Positions 34,539 to 47,400 of a stretch of 64,000 bases of DNA are shown here, one piece after another. A model generated the notes under the pieces. It saw nothing but the letters and a program-made list of their open reading frames with translations, was not told the origin of the DNA and searched no databases. Source of the DNA: Chamaecyparis obtusa (Eukaryota; Streptophyta; Pinopsida; Cupressales; Cupressaceae); assembly GCA_027943335.1 (NCBI GenBank), contig BSBK01001118.1:98501-162500 (forward strand), given 5' to 3'. The position numbers and the translations under genes are program-made. The stretch's first letter is position 1; every line of letters starts with the position of its first letter.

Positions 34539-34940
34539 AGCGACACTGTCCAGCTTATAGGCGACGCTGGAAAGTGCAGAGGCGACATTTAATTCCTACA
34601 GATGACATTCTGTACCTCAAAAGGCGACAGATAAAACAACTAGAGGCGTGATTTCTTTTGTTACAGGTGTGATTTAATTACAAGAAGGCGACAGAAGAGA
34701 ATTCTGGAACGTAACAGAAGTTGCCGACAACAGGAAATTCTCAGTTATGCAGGCGTGAAAATAGAGTTCACAGGCGTCATTTCTTTCCTCAAAGGCGTGA
34801 TTTAATTTCATGAAGGCGTGACTGAATTGTTTGTAGGCGACATTTCTTTTGTTGAAGGCGACATTTGTTTGTTTGAAGGCGACATTTAATTGCTGTAGGC
34901 GTCATTTCTTTTCATGAAGGTGACATTTCTTTATTTCCTG
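34539..34940 (-). repeat. 21-nt periodic array, 19 units, in the retroelement leader
   Basis: On the plus strand, units start with GGCGACATTT or a close variant at 34539, 34560, 34581, 34602, 34623, 34645, 34666, 34687, 34708, 34729, 34752, 34773, 34794, 34815, 34836, 34857, 34878, 34898 and 34919. Fourteen of the 18 intervals are exactly 21. In the element's sense strand the core reads AAATGTCGCC, with AAATGACGCC and AAATCACGCC variants. The remaining ~11 bases of each unit are not conserved. The array begins about 50 bases after the primer site. Confidence 0.9.
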
Positions 34941-34990
34941 CAAAATACAAGCATATAAAGCATAATTTCATCAAAATGATTGTGGTTTGA

Positions 34991-35008
34991 GTCCCACTGG
35001 GCGTGCCA
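34991..35008 (-). other. Primer-binding site of the nested minus element
   Basis: On the minus strand TGGCACGCCCAGTGGGAC starts three bases after the LTR terminus (GTCTACA). It defines the direction of the element and the LTR boundary. The tRNA was not identified. Confidence 0.75.
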
Positions 35009-35011
35009 GAA

Positions 35012-36456
35012 TGTAGACTAGGATTTGAGAGTGCACCTAAACCTGTTTTGAAGGCCAAAGACAAACAAATGTCATAGCATATAATCAAATCAAATTTAAT
35101 GGTTAACAAACTAAAATCAAAGCCACCTCAGTTTAAGCTTAAAACGGATGCGCCCATGCACCGTTTGATATGCTTAGATATAGAGGGATGTGGGTGTGCA
35201 AACTCAAGCACTTGGAGCATGCAAGATAAATGATTTGAGGATCAAGAAGACCCAAAATGACACAAAATAGGTATGAGGAACCTATTTTGCCTCAAAGGCC
35301 TCAAGAACACACAAATATGCAAAAGCTATATGATGAACTAAGATTGATTAAACAAGAAATGAATCTATGTTAATCCCATTAAGCTAATTTAGATGTGATT
35401 TAAGCTTGAAAATGATCTAAAAAAGGATGAGTTTATGCTTATGCTAGAATGAAAATGACATTATAACTTTGCTATTGAGTTTGAGAGTTGAAAGATGATT
35501 TGCCTTAGGAAGTGAGGGTATTTATAGGATTTCTAAGGCTTGGGGTAGGAGGAATGAATGGCCAGGATTGAAATCCTTAAGAGAGGCCAAGATTCACTCA
35601 AAGGGAAGCACATGGATTGTGCTAGTTCTCAGCCAATCAGGAGGTGACACATGTCACAAGGTGAGTGGATGAAGGGAAGGGCAAAGAGGAGTCAACAAAG
35701 GGGGCTCCAAGCTCATAACTCTCCAAATAAATGCTTGTAAGAGCAATGAATGGGCTTTAAGAGGCTTTGAAGACTTTGGGGAAGCAATAAATGCTTTGTG
35801 GTTGAGATATTTGGAAGGAAAGACTTTGCTTTGGTTTAGGAAAGTCTTAAGCTTGGTTAGGATTGCACAAAGGTTTAAGGGTAGGATTAGGATTAGATTA
35901 GGACAAAGAAAAGGATTAGGATGGGTGAAGAGGGTGGATTTGAGAAGATTCTAGAAGAGTCTAGATTTCTCCTTAGTTTCATGGAATAAAAGTTATTTAT
36001 TCCAAAAGCTTAAGTTTTAGGAATATTTATTAAAATATTTTCAATAAATATGAAAATTAAATATTTAACCTTAATTAAATATTTAACCTTGGGATTAGGG
36101 TTAGAAAAGATGGGATTAGCCTTTTAATCGAAATTAAGAAGGGATTAGAAGATTTTGGAAGAGGTTAGTGGTCTTAAGAAAATTGGCCAAGTTTGGGATA
36201 AAAAATAAATTAATTTATTTTTTGAAGTTTTTGGTCAATTTATTAATTAAATAATTAATAAATTAGGGATAATGTTCAAATGACATTTTTAGGCTAGATT
36301 CCTTAATTAAAGATTTTTAATTAAGAGAGAGGGATTTAATGCCATAAAAATAAATAAATTAATTAAATAATTAATTAATTAATAAATGATGATGTCATCA
36401 AGGATTTTCAGAAAACAAAAATAATTTATTTTCTGAAGGATTTTTCGGTGTCTACA
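35012..36456 (-). repeat. 5' LTR of the nested minus element (1,445 bp)
   Basis: The minus strand starts TGTAGACACCG and ends CCTAGTCTACA, with a perfect 7-bp terminal inverted repeat TGTAGAC/GTCTACA. The primer-binding site follows directly. The U3 side is AT-rich (TTAATTAAATAATTAATTAA near 36360). No second copy exists in the window because the 3' end was deleted. Confidence 0.85.
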
Positions 36457-38941
36457 CAATCATATCGCATCTCCTCACTATCTCTCATTTTCCATAGAGG
36501 ATGACACGTCCCTTAGTCACCCACATAATCTTGCCTTACATATTGAGGTCCAAGTCTACCATACTCGAGTCTGCCAAGTCCTAATAAATAATGGTGTAGG
36601 GTTGAATATTGTTTCCTTTCATGTTGTGCAACAATTGGGATTGTTCAAATTTTTTGTAGATCCTAGGTGAAAGATCACTATCAAAGCATATGATGAAGTG
36701 GAGAGGTCTTCAAAGGGTCTTATCATGCTACCTATTTGAGTGGGTCCAGTTGTGAAAGATATTGTGTTTCAAGTATTAGACATCCCACTCGGATACAACA
36801 TTCTTCTGGGTCATCCTTAGATCCATGACATGCAAGTTGTTCCTTCTACCTACCATCAATGTGTCAAATTCCCCTACAATGGAGCTGAAATTTTGATTCC
36901 TGGGGACAATGCTATTGCTATTAATACTCTCATTGCCACTGAAACATTTGTCTCACACAATAAACCTTCTCATGATCCTAGTGTGTCCCTTATTGCTACT
37001 AAGTAGAAATTAAAAATGATGAATATTGGTATGGGGGAATACACATTGGATTCTATTGTTGCTATGCCTACCTCTCCTAAGTCATATGGTAGACCTTCAG
37101 ACAAAATGAAGCCTTCCACTTTCACCATGATGATCTTTGGTACCTTTGTTCAAGCGTCCATACCTTTAGAGGTAGAAAAACAAGAACAAGCTGTTAGAGA
37201 TTGGATCTATAAAGTGGAAGAAGATAGTACAACAGTTGCTACTCCCATCTCCCCTAGATGCTATGATAAAGGCTACACACTTTTGCAGAAAATGGGCTAT
37301 CAAGGTCAAGGACCTTTAAGTAATAATGGACACGCTCTAGTTGAACCTTTGAGTCATACCGATGGTCAACACTTCTAAGGACACCACAGGTCTAGGATTT
37401 GGTGCCAAAGATGACCCTCCTGAATGTTCCAGAAATGCTCCCATGATTAGTGACTTAGATACAAATATGGATGAATCACCACTATATACAATGGCCCAAA
37501 TGGGAGATAGTCTCCTTTCTACTTCACTTCTTTAGGGAGAAGAATGCATACCTAATGATGACATAGCTGAAGCCTCTACGCCTAGAAATAATGTACTTAA
37601 TGAATCTGACTTTAGAGATAGACAATGTAGAAATATTGCACGGTTACTAGAAAGAGAAGGTCTCACACATAATGGCATGGTTGTCTCTACTTATGGGCAT
37701 CCTAAACCTTCTTGGTGCAAACATCCTAGTAGAAGTTCAATGACAGATTCAAATGAGTATGAATGGGACACTCTCTCAGAAGGATCTTCCACAGTGGATA
37801 TGAAAGTTGATGTGATTCGTACTTATAGTGCCCAACCCGACGTAGTTGATGAGTCTCACATAGGGTCTGATGAGTTTGATCCGCATATTGCTTTAGTGAA
37901 CCACGCTAGTCCTTTTATGCCAAATCTAGATCTTGATACTTTTGGAGCCTACTCTATAGGATTGACTTCTCTTGTCACCAGAGATGATACCTATCACATC
38001 AATAACCTTGAGCCAGTCACTCCACTTCCTCTCATACACCCAGATCTCATAGATTGGTCTGCTTAGGATCAAAGACCTACATTACCTTCCTTCCAAAATG
38101 ACTATGAGATCACTTGTTACGTCAATGTCATTGAACCTGTCACCTCTTCCACCAACAAACCAGCAACAAATATGACAGAATCAGATATCAAGTACCTCAA
38201 TCATAAATCAAAAGAAAAAAGAAATGGTCAGATGGTGAAAACCACATTGTGGTGGTGTCTGAATTTCAAAATAGTAAAAATAAAGATGTATCTAAGGGTG
38301 AAAAATCTCCGAGGCACCTGAGGATGAGGTACTTGGTAGTTTGCCCAGCTACTTTGAGGAAAGATATTCAGTTCTGATGGAACCTACACAGCCAGTCAAC
38401 TTAGGGATAGAGGAGTCTCCTAAGATAATCTATGTAGCTCAGTTCCTCTCAACAGAGGAGAAAGAACAATTCACCACATTTTTTCTAGAGAAAAAGATCA
38501 ACTTTGCATGCACATATTTAGACATGCCTGGTTTAAACACTGAGCTTATTATGCACCACCTCTCTATTGCTCCAGGGGTAAAACCTATCAAATAGAAACT
38601 CAGAAAGATGCATCCTCATGTGGCATTATTGGTTAAGGCTGAACTTGAGAAGCTTCTAAAAGCTAACATCATAAGAGCTATTGACTACATTGAATGGATT
38701 TCCAATATTGTTCCTATTTCCAAACATGATAAGTCCATTCACATATGAAATGACTTCAGAGATCTAAACAAGGCATGCCCTAAGGATGATTTTCCACTTC
38801 CAAACATCAATATGATAGTGGACATGATAGTAGGCTATGAAATGTATTCCCTTATGGATGGCTTCTCTGGATATAACCAGATCAAAATCACCCCTGAAGA
38901 CCAAGAGAAGACAACTTTCACATACGCATGGGGTACCTTTT
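36457..38941 (+). pseudogene. Tat element pol part 1: protease, G-patch-like motif, start of RT
   Basis: The protease block reads VCQVLINNGVGLNIVS near 36570-36615. The catalytic Asp of the usual DNG/DSG is Asn here, so it is probably inactive. A Gly-rich G-patch-like motif (GYTLLQKMGYQGQGPL) lies near 37270-37320. RT starts near 38580 and is cut after TYAWGTF at 38941 by the chromovirus array; it continues at 55371. Stops include those at 36670, 36819, 37005, 38065 and 38595. The segment between gag and protease is missing at the left junction. Confidence 0.85.
38937..38941. repeat. Target-site duplication CTTTT, left copy
   Basis: CTTTT precedes the TG of LTR 1. The same five bases follow the final CA at 55371-55375. 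Joining them restores the Tat RT frame. Confidence 0.9.
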
Positions 38942-39322
38942 TGATGCAGGAGCATCCTGGGTGTAAGAGCAATCTTGCATCACCCAAAAATATTTCTATT
39001 TTTCTATTCAATAAGGGTTATTTTGTGCAGAGCTGCTATTTATGGAAAGTTACTATTTTTGGTAATTTTCGTATGTGCTCAGAATGATCTGATTTCTTTC
39101 TTGGAGGTTCATTTTGGTCATATAAGTCTGCCAGTAAAGTTTCATTGCCAGATCAAGTGTATATTGGAAGATATTGAAGATTTTCGGTATTGGCAGCAGG
39201 GTACAGAAACTTTGACCTCAGTTTTGAAGGCTTTAGAGGCCCTGGATGAGGTCAAAAATTTGGGTGATGGGCGCTTGCGTGGGTCAAGCCTGTAGAGCAC
39301 TTCGTGGCATTTGCGCGGGTCA
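38942..39322 (+). repeat. LTR 1 of the chromovirus array, truncated
   Basis: It matches the first ~375 bases of the 846-bp LTRs. It is then fused to mid-gag sequence near 39313-39324 (short overlap AGTATG), so the promoter, primer site and gag start of copy A are lost. Confidence 0.85.
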
Positions 39323-42300
39323 AGTATGAAGATGTTGAGGATCCTGATAGGGTCAAATTTGCAAATGTTAGACTGAAAGGCCATGTGAAGATATGGTGGC
39401 AAGAGATTCAGGTGGAGCGAAATAAAAGGGGAAAGGAGAAAATTATGAGATGGGATCGGATGGTGGATAAATTGAAGCGACAGTTCATTCCTGTTGATTA
39501 TGGGTTTGACCTACTGAAGAAAATGCAGAGTTTGAAGCAAGCAGGAAGATCTGTTCAGGAGTATACAGAGGAGTTCTATCGACTTCTCATCAGAATAGGC
39601 CATGCAGAAGCTGATAAGGAGAAAGTTGCCCGATACCTTAATGGGTTAAGGCCAAGCATCTAGGAGGAGCTGAATCTGGTTCGAATGAACAGTATTGAAG
39701 AGGCATACCAGTTTGCCCTAAAAGTAGAGGAAAAGCTGAACAAAAAATTTGAGAGCAGACAAAACGGAAGAGGTCACGGTGGATGATCTGGTGGACGAAC
39801 ATATGGTGGCCTAAATGAAGATTTGAAAAAGAAGGATGAGGCTAGTAGCAGTCAGAATCAGTGAGGAAATAATTTAAATCTCTTCCAGGATCAGAATAAT
39901 AGAGATCAGAGAGGAAGAGGAAGAGGACAAGGATCTGGAAGAGGTGGCTTCCGTGGAACATGTTTTCACTGTGGAGAAGAAGGTCATAGGGCATTTGAAT
40001 GTCCTCAGCGCCAAGGCAGAACAGACAGGAGAAATGAAGGCCAAGCTAAAATTTCACATGTAGATGAAGATGCCAGATCATCAAATTCTGAAGATGCTGA
40101 AAGATGGGAAACGTTGATTAACAGAAGAGTCCTGTTGAGTGGTGAGAATGAACCTTAGCAAAGGAGGAGCTTGTTTCGCACCAGCTGCAAGTGTGAAGGT
40201 AAATGTTGTGATGTGATTATCGATAGTGGAAGCACTGACAATTTGGTGTCAGAAGAGATGGTGACAAAGTTGAAGCTCAAGAGATAGAAACACCCACATC
40301 CATATCGGATTGCCTAGGTACAGGATGACCACAAGGTCATGGTTAATGAACAATGCCTCGTGAAGTTCAAAATTGGCGGATACCAAGATGAGGTATTGTG
40401 TGATATCATATCTATGGATCATGTTATATGTTGTTGGGTAGACCATGACAGTTTGACAGATGTGCTGTACATGATGGCCGTGCGAATACCTATTCCCTGA
40501 CAAAGGATGGAGTGCAACATAAGTTAAAACCATTGAAGGAGACTGAAGAAAAGGTATGTGGTAATGAAAAGATAACTTTTGTTGATGAAAGAAATTTCCT
40601 AAATGGTATGAGGTATGAGCATGTATGTTTTGCTTTAATTCCAAAAGCTGGTAAAGAGGAAGTAGAAGATGTTCCTGTAGAAGTTGTAGATTTGTTGAAT
40701 GAGTTTCAAGATATTGTATCCGATAACGTGTCTGATGGATTACCACCAGTCAGAAAGATCAGTCATCAAATGGACTTGATCCCATGAGCGAGTTTGCCGA
40801 ATAACGCAGCACACAGAATGACACCTGCAGAAAGTGAGGAGTTGAACAGATAAGTACATGAACTGTTACAGAAAGGATTGATCCATGAGAGTCTGAGTCC
40901 CTGTACTGTACCAGCGGTATTAGCACCAAAGAAGAATGGAGAATGGAGGATGTGTACAAATTCTAAGGCAATAAACAAGATCACAATCAAGTACAGGTTT
41001 CCATTGCCACGAATGGATGATATTATGGACTGTTTGAGTGGAGCTGTGTATTTCTCAAAGATAGATCTGAAGAGTGGATATCATCAGATTAAGATCAGAT
41101 AAGGAGATGAATGGAAGACTGCCTTCAAGACAAAGGAAGGACTATATGAGTGGTTAGTCATGCCTTTTGGGCTAACCAATGCATCGAGCACTTTCATGCG
41201 GCTCATGAACGAGGTTCTGAAAAAATTTCTGGGTAAGTTTGTCATTGTTTACCTAGATGATATTTTGATTTTTAGCAAGACATTGGAGGAACATATGATG
41301 CATATTCGTATGGTGTTTGAGAAGATGAGAGATGAGAAATTATTGATTAATTTAAAGAAGTGCAATTTTGTGAAGAAAGAGTTAGTCTATTTGGGATTTG
41401 TAGTTTCAGCAGAAGGTCTAAAAATGGACCCAGAGAAGGTACAGGCTATCCTTGAATGGCCTACTCCAAGGAGTGCTACTGAGGTAAGTTTTTTCATGAT
41501 TTAGCTAGCTTTTACAGAAAGTTTATCAAAAATTTTAGCAGTATTTGTGGACCCTTGACTGAAACAATGAGAGGGTATAGAAAAGAGTTTAAGTGGACTA
41601 ATGGGGCAAAAAAGAGTTTTCAATTGTTGAAACAAAAAGTTACAGAAGAACCTGTTTTAGCACTTCTAGATTTTAATAAGGTGTTTCAAGTAGATTGTGA
41701 TGCCAGTGGTACTGCAATAGGAGCTGTTATGAGCCAAGAAGGTAAACCTGTTGCTTATTTCAGTGAAAAGTTAAATGATGTCAAGCGGAAATATTCTGTT
41801 TATGATCAGGAATTTTATGCTATAGTTCAGGCATTAAAGAAGTGGAGACATTATCTACTTCCTAACGAGTTTGTTTTGTATACTGATCATCAAGCTTTGC
41901 AATATTTGAATAGTCAAGGAAAGTTGAATCAGAGGCATTTGAAATGGGTTGAGTTTTTGCAGAGTTATACATTTGTTTTGAAACACAAGAGTGGAAAGTC
42001 TAATAGGGTTGCAGATGCTCTTAGCAGAAGGCAACTATTGCTGACAGAAATACAGATTGAAGTGGTTGGGTTCAAGGAACTCAAGAATTTGTATCCAGAG
42101 GATCTTGATTTTGGTGAAGCTTGGAAAGCTTGTACAGAACCTGTTACTCTAGACAGGACGAAATGGTTGGATTTCATCATCCAGGATGATATGCTATTCA
42201 GAGGGAGTCAGTTGTGCATTCCACGAAGTTTTATGAGGGAGAATCTCATCAAGGAGAAGCATAGTGGAGGATTGGCTGGACATTTTGGTCGTGATAAAAC

Positions 42301-43514
42301 CCTTGGTTTGGTTAGTGAGAATTATTATTGGTCATAGTTGCAGCAAGATGTGAAGAAGTTTGTACAGAGTTGCAGAGTATGTCAGATGGAAAAAAGAGTG
42401 AAGCAGAATACAGGATTGTATCATCCATTACCTGTATCAGAGAAGCTTTGGGAGGATATCAGCATGGACTTTGTTCTTGGTTTACCGAGGACTCAGCGGG
42501 GACATGATTCCATTTTTGTGGTAGTTGACAGATTTTCGAAGATGGCACATTTTATTCCCTGCAAGAAGACTAATGATGCTGTTCATGTAGCAGAATTATT
42601 TTTCAGAGAAGTAGTGAGACTTCATGGCTTGCCAAAGACTATAGTTTCAGATCGGGACACTAAGTTTGTTGGATATTTCTAGCGTACATTGTGGAAGAAG
42701 TTGAAGACAGATTTGAAGTTCAGTTCATCACATCATCTCCAGACTGATGGATAGACAGAGGTGGTGAATAGGAGTTTGGAAAATTTGCTGAGATGCTTGG
42801 TTGGAGATAAGCCAACAGGATGGAATTTGATTTTACCACAGGCAAAATTTGCATACAATAATTCTATCAATAGGAGCACTGGTAAATCACCATTCCAGAT
42901 TGTATATGGAAGTAGTCCAAGAAATGCATCTGAATTGAGGAAGATAGATAAAGGAGAAATAAGTAGTGCTGAAGCTGAGGATTTTGCAAAACACTTGAAG
43001 AACATCCATGGGGAGGTGAGGAAGCATATTACCAAGATGAACACACAGTATAAGGCTAAGGTAGATGAGAAAAGGAGGTATAAGAAATTTCAGGTTGGTG
43101 ATGAAGTCATGGTTCATTTGCGGAAGGAGCAGTTTCCAGTTGGTACATATAACAAGCTGAAAAATGAAGAAGTTTGGACCATGTAGGATATTGAAGAAAC
43201 ATGATTCAGGAAATGCATATGAGGTAGAACTGCCTACTGAGCTAAATATTTCACCAGTGTTTAACATTTCAGATCTGACAGAGTATCATGAGGGAGGTTT
43301 TGAAGACAAGATCACAGCAGCACAATGGAGTATTCCAGCAACTAGTTCAGACACTAAGGAGATCGAAGATATACTGGACAGTCATGTTGGCAGAAGCACA
43401 AGGAACAGGACATATGAAGAATATCTGGTCAAGTGGAAAGGATGACCTGTTGAAGATTCATCATGGCTGCCAAAGGAGGAGGTTAGCCATCTTGGTTTTC
43501 CTCTGCACCCCTGA
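39323..43514 (+). pseudogene. Chromovirus copy A gag-pol, 5' truncated and broken
   Basis: The single gag-pol polyprotein lacks its gag N-terminus. Visible parts:
- gag domain from 39323.
- CCHC knuckle 39961-40002.
- Protease DSG near 40223.
- RT with intact YLDD at 41250-41261.
- RNase H from about 41690.
- Integrase with HHCC near 42255-42385, D in ISMDF near 42465, D in SDRD near 42650, and E near 42760.
- GPCRILKKHD block near 43175.
- Chromodomain ending in TGA at 43443-43445.
Stops include 39661, 40156, 42335 and 42754. Frame changes occur near 40416 and 41490, and within the 3' part near 43160. Confidence 0.9.
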
Positions 43515-43552
43515 GTCATGACAGGGTCACTTCTCAAATTACCCCGGGTGTC

Positions 43553-44398
43553 TGATGCAGGAGCATCCTGGGTGTAAGACCAATCTTGCATCACCCAAAA
43601 ATATTTTTATTTTTGTATTTAATAAGGGTTATTTTGTGCAGAGCTGCTACTTATGGAAAGTTACTATTTTTGGTAATTTTTGTATGTGCTCAGAATGATC
43701 TGATTTCTTTCTTGGAGGTTCATTTTGGTCATATAAGTCTGCCAGTAAAGTTTCATTGCCAGATCAAGTGTATATTGGAAGATATTGAAGATTTTTGGTA
43801 TTGGCAGCAGGGTACAGAAACTTTGAACTCAGTTTTGAAGGCTTTAAAGGCCCCGGATGAGGTCGAAAATTTGGGTGATGGGCACTTACGCGGATCAAGC
43901 CTGTATAGCACTTCGTGGTGTTTCCGAAATGGGGTTATAATAGCCGAGCGGGTCAACTGGTGATGACTTATGGTCTTCAGAAGTTGGGCCACCTGAAATG
44001 GCAGAAAATAATTTTCTTCAAAATTTCTGTTCGGGTTTCAAAGGTTATCTTGAGTCGACTATGATGTAATAAAATGTAAAATAAAATAATTCTAAGTTGT
44101 TCGGCCTTATTGGCTAAAATTTTGGAACCTTCCCAGGCGGTGGAAAATTACCTATATAAGGAATGCTGTATTATTGTCTTAGGCAGTTCAGAATAGTTCT
44201 GGGTAATAGTTCGAGGCTTTGTCCTACAGAATATTGTAAAGGAATGCCCATGTGGCTTTGCATATTGTAATTTTGAAAGTTTGTAATTCCACATTTGTGG
44301 AGATAATAAGAAGCCAATTTTCTGTTCTTGCATATTGTTGTTGTTGTTTCTCTATTTCTGTTATGTGTTTGTGATATTAAGGGGAGCACCCTTCATCA
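43553..44398 (+). repeat. LTR 2 of the chromovirus array (846 bp)
   Basis: Begins TGATGCAGGAGCATCC and ends ACCCTTCATCA (TGATG/CATCA inverted termini). It contains an inverted CCAAT box (ATTGG near 44109) and TATATAA at 44153-44159. It serves as 3' LTR of copy A and 5' LTR of copy B. Confidence 0.9.
44153..44159 (+). promoter_or_regulatory. TATA box of LTR 2
   Basis: TATATAA, about 245 bases before the LTR end. The same position is conserved in LTR 3 and LTR 4. Confidence 0.65.
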
Positions 44399-44400
44399 AG

Positions 44401-44412
44401 TGGTATCAAAGC
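44401..44412 (+). other. Primer-binding site of copy B (tRNA-iMet type)
   Basis: TGGTATCAAAGC, two bases after LTR 2. It differs by one base from TGGTATCAGAGC, the complement of the plant initiator tRNA-Met 3' end. Confidence 0.8.
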
Positions 44413-44499
44413 AGGAGTTCTTGAGTGTGTAAATAGATCGCCAACTGTGAGGCAGTTTGCACCAGGACCGTGGCTAGGATTTCAGTGCGCATCACGAAA

Positions 44500-47400
44500 A
44501 TACCTCCATGAAGGGAACGTGGCGGAAGAGCTGGTGTTGTAACACCTGAGGTTAGAGAGCTGCAGAGAGGAGTGCGAACATTCCAATAAGAGATTCGCAG
44601 AGCAATGAATCTTAATGTTACAGACGAAAGCGAGGATGAAGCTAAAGAAGAATATCAAGAAGAAGTTGAAATTGTGAACCAGGAGCAAGAAAGAATTTTT
44701 GGGTGATTTCCAACATTGGGAAAAGACCTAAGATTGAGGTTCCTACATTTTTTGGAAATCTTAACCCAGAGGAATTGATCGACTGGATCAATGAGTGTGA
44801 AGAATATTTTGAGTATGAAGATGTTGAGGATCCTGATAGGGTCAAATTTGCGAACGCCAGACTGAAAGGTCATGCGAAGATATGGTGGCAAGAGATTCAG
44901 TTGGAGTGAAATAGAAGGGGAAAGGAGAAAATCACGAGATGGGATCGGATGGTGGATAAATTGAAGTGACAGTTCATTCCTGTTAATTATGGGCTTGACC
45001 TACTGAAGAAAATGTAGAGTTTGAAGCAAGCAGGAAGATCTGTTCAGGAGTATACAGATGAGTTCTATCGACTTCTCATCAGAACAGGTCATGCAGAAGC
45101 TGATAAGGAGAAAGTTGCCCGATACCTTAATGGGTTAAGGCCAAGCATCTAGGAGGAGCTGAATCTGGTTCGAATGAACAGTATTGAAGAGGCATACCAG
45201 TTTTCCCTAAAAGTAGAGGAAAAGTTGAACAAGAAGTTTGAGAGCAGATAAAACGGAAGAGGTCGCGGTGGACGATCATATGGTGGCCGAAATGAAGATC
45301 CAAAAAAGAAGGATGAGGCCAATAGCAGTCAGAATCAGTGAGGAAATAATTCCAATCGCTTCCAGGATCAGAATAATAGAGATCAGAGAGGAAGAGGAAG
45401 AGGACAAGGATCTGGAAGAGGTGGCTTCCGTGGAACATGTTTTCACTGTGGAGAAGAAGGTCATAGGGCATTTGAATGTCCTCAGTGCCAAGGCAGAACA
45501 GACAGGAGAAATGAAGGCCAGGCCAGAATTGCACATGTAGATCAAGATGCCAGATCATCAAATTCTGAAGATGCTGAAAGATGAGAAACGTTGATTAACA
45601 GAAGAGTCCTGTTGAGTGGTGAGAATGAACCTGAGCAAAGGAGGAGCTTGTTTCGCACCAGGTGCAAGTGTGAAGGTAAATGTTGTGATGTGATTATCGA
45701 TAGTGGAAGCACTGACAATTTGGTGTCAGAAGAGATGGTGACAAAGTTGAAGCTCAAGAGATAAAAACACCCACATCCATATCGGATTGCCTGGGTACAG
45801 GATGACCACAAGGTCATGGTCAATGAACAATGCCTCGTGAAGTTCAAGATTGGTGGATACCAAGATGAGGTATTGTGTGATATCATATCTATGGATGCAT
45901 GTCATATGTTGTTGGGTAGACCATGGCAGTTTGACAGATGTGCTGTACATGATGGCCGTGTGAATACCTATTCCCTGACAAAGGATGGAGTGCGACATAA
46001 GATAAAACCATTGAAGGAGACTGAAGAAAAGGTATGTGGTAATGCAAGGATAACTTTTGTTGATGGAAGAAATTTTTTAGATGGTATGAGGCATGAGCAT
46101 GTATGTTTTGCTTTAATTCCAAAAGCTGGTAAAGAGGAAGTAGAAGATGTTCCTGTAGAAGTTGTAGATTTGTTGAATGAGTTTTAAGATATTGTATCCG
46201 ATAACGTGCCTGATGGATTACCACCAGTCAGAAAGATCAGTCATCAAATGGACTTGATCCCATGAGTGAATTTGCCGAATAAGGCAGCACACAGAATGAC
46301 ACCTGCAGAAAGTGAGGAGTTGAACAGACAAGTACATGAACTCTTACAGAAAGTATTCATCCGTTAGAGTCTGAGTCCCTATGCTGTACCAGCGGTATTA
46401 GCACCAAAGAAGAATGGAGAATGGAGGATGTGTACAGATTCTAGGGCAATAAACAAGATCACAATCAAGTACAGGTTTCCATTGCCACGAATGGATGATA
46501 TTATGGACTGTTTGAGTGGAGCTGTGTATTTCTCAAAGATAGATCTGAAGAGTGGATATCATCAGATTCGGATCAGAGAAGGAGATGAATGGAAGACTGC
46601 TTTCAAGACAAAGGAAGGACTATATGAGTGGTTAGTCATGCCTTTTAGGCTAACCAATGCACCGAGCACTTTCATGCGGCTCATGAACGAGGTTCTGAAA
46701 GAATTTCTGGGTAAGTTTGTCATTGTTTACTTAGATGATATTTTGATTTTTAGCAAGACATTGGAGGAACATATGATGCATATTCGTATGGTGTTTGAGA
46801 AGATGAGAGATGAGAAATTGTTGATTAATTTGAATAAGTGGAGTTTTGTGAAGAAAGAGTTAGTGTATTTGGGATTTGTAGTTTCAGCAGAAGGTCTAGA
46901 AATAGATCCAAAGAAGGTACAGGCTATCCTTGAATGGCCTACTCCAAGGAGTGCTACTGAGGTAAGATCTTTTCATGGTTTAGCTAGCTTTTACAGAAAG
47001 TTTATCAGAAATTTTAGTAGTATTTGTGGACCCTTGACTGAAACAATGAGAGGGGATAGAAAAGAGTTTAAGTGGATTAATGGGGCAGAAAAAAGTTTTC
47101 AATTGTTGAAACAAAAAGTTACAGAAGAACCTGTTTTAGCACTTCTAGATTTTAATAAGGTGTTTCTAGTAGATTGTGATGCTAGTGGTACTGCAATAGG
47201 AGCTGTTATGATCTAAGAAGGTAAACCTATTGCTTATTTCAGTGACAAGTTAAATGATGCCAAGAGGAAATATTCTGTTTATGATCAGGAATTTTATGCT
47301 ATAGTTCAGGCATTAAAAAAGTGGAGACATTATCTACTTACTAAGGAGTTTGTTTTGTATACTGATCATCAAGCTTTGCAATATTTGAATAGTCAAGGAA

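Larger units (their letters stand above)
26194..36456 (-). mobile_element. Nested minus-strand Tat-like Ty3/gypsy element, 3' truncated
   Basis: Read on the minus strand it has a complete LTR, primer-binding site, leader with a 21-nt repeat array, a long gag, protease, RT and the start of RNase H. It then stops abruptly at about 26194, against the host gag. Integrase, any second RNase H and the 3' LTR are missing. No target duplication is found. The host also lacks the stretch normally lying between gag and protease, so one deletion probably removed the insert's 3' half together with host sequence. Relatively few stops suggest it is younger than its host. Confidence 0.85.

Noticed and set aside
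34539..34940. CRISPR-like regular spacing
   Set aside because: Units are 21 nt with a 10-nt core and no long direct repeats or unique spacers of CRISPR length. The context is a plant retroelement leader.
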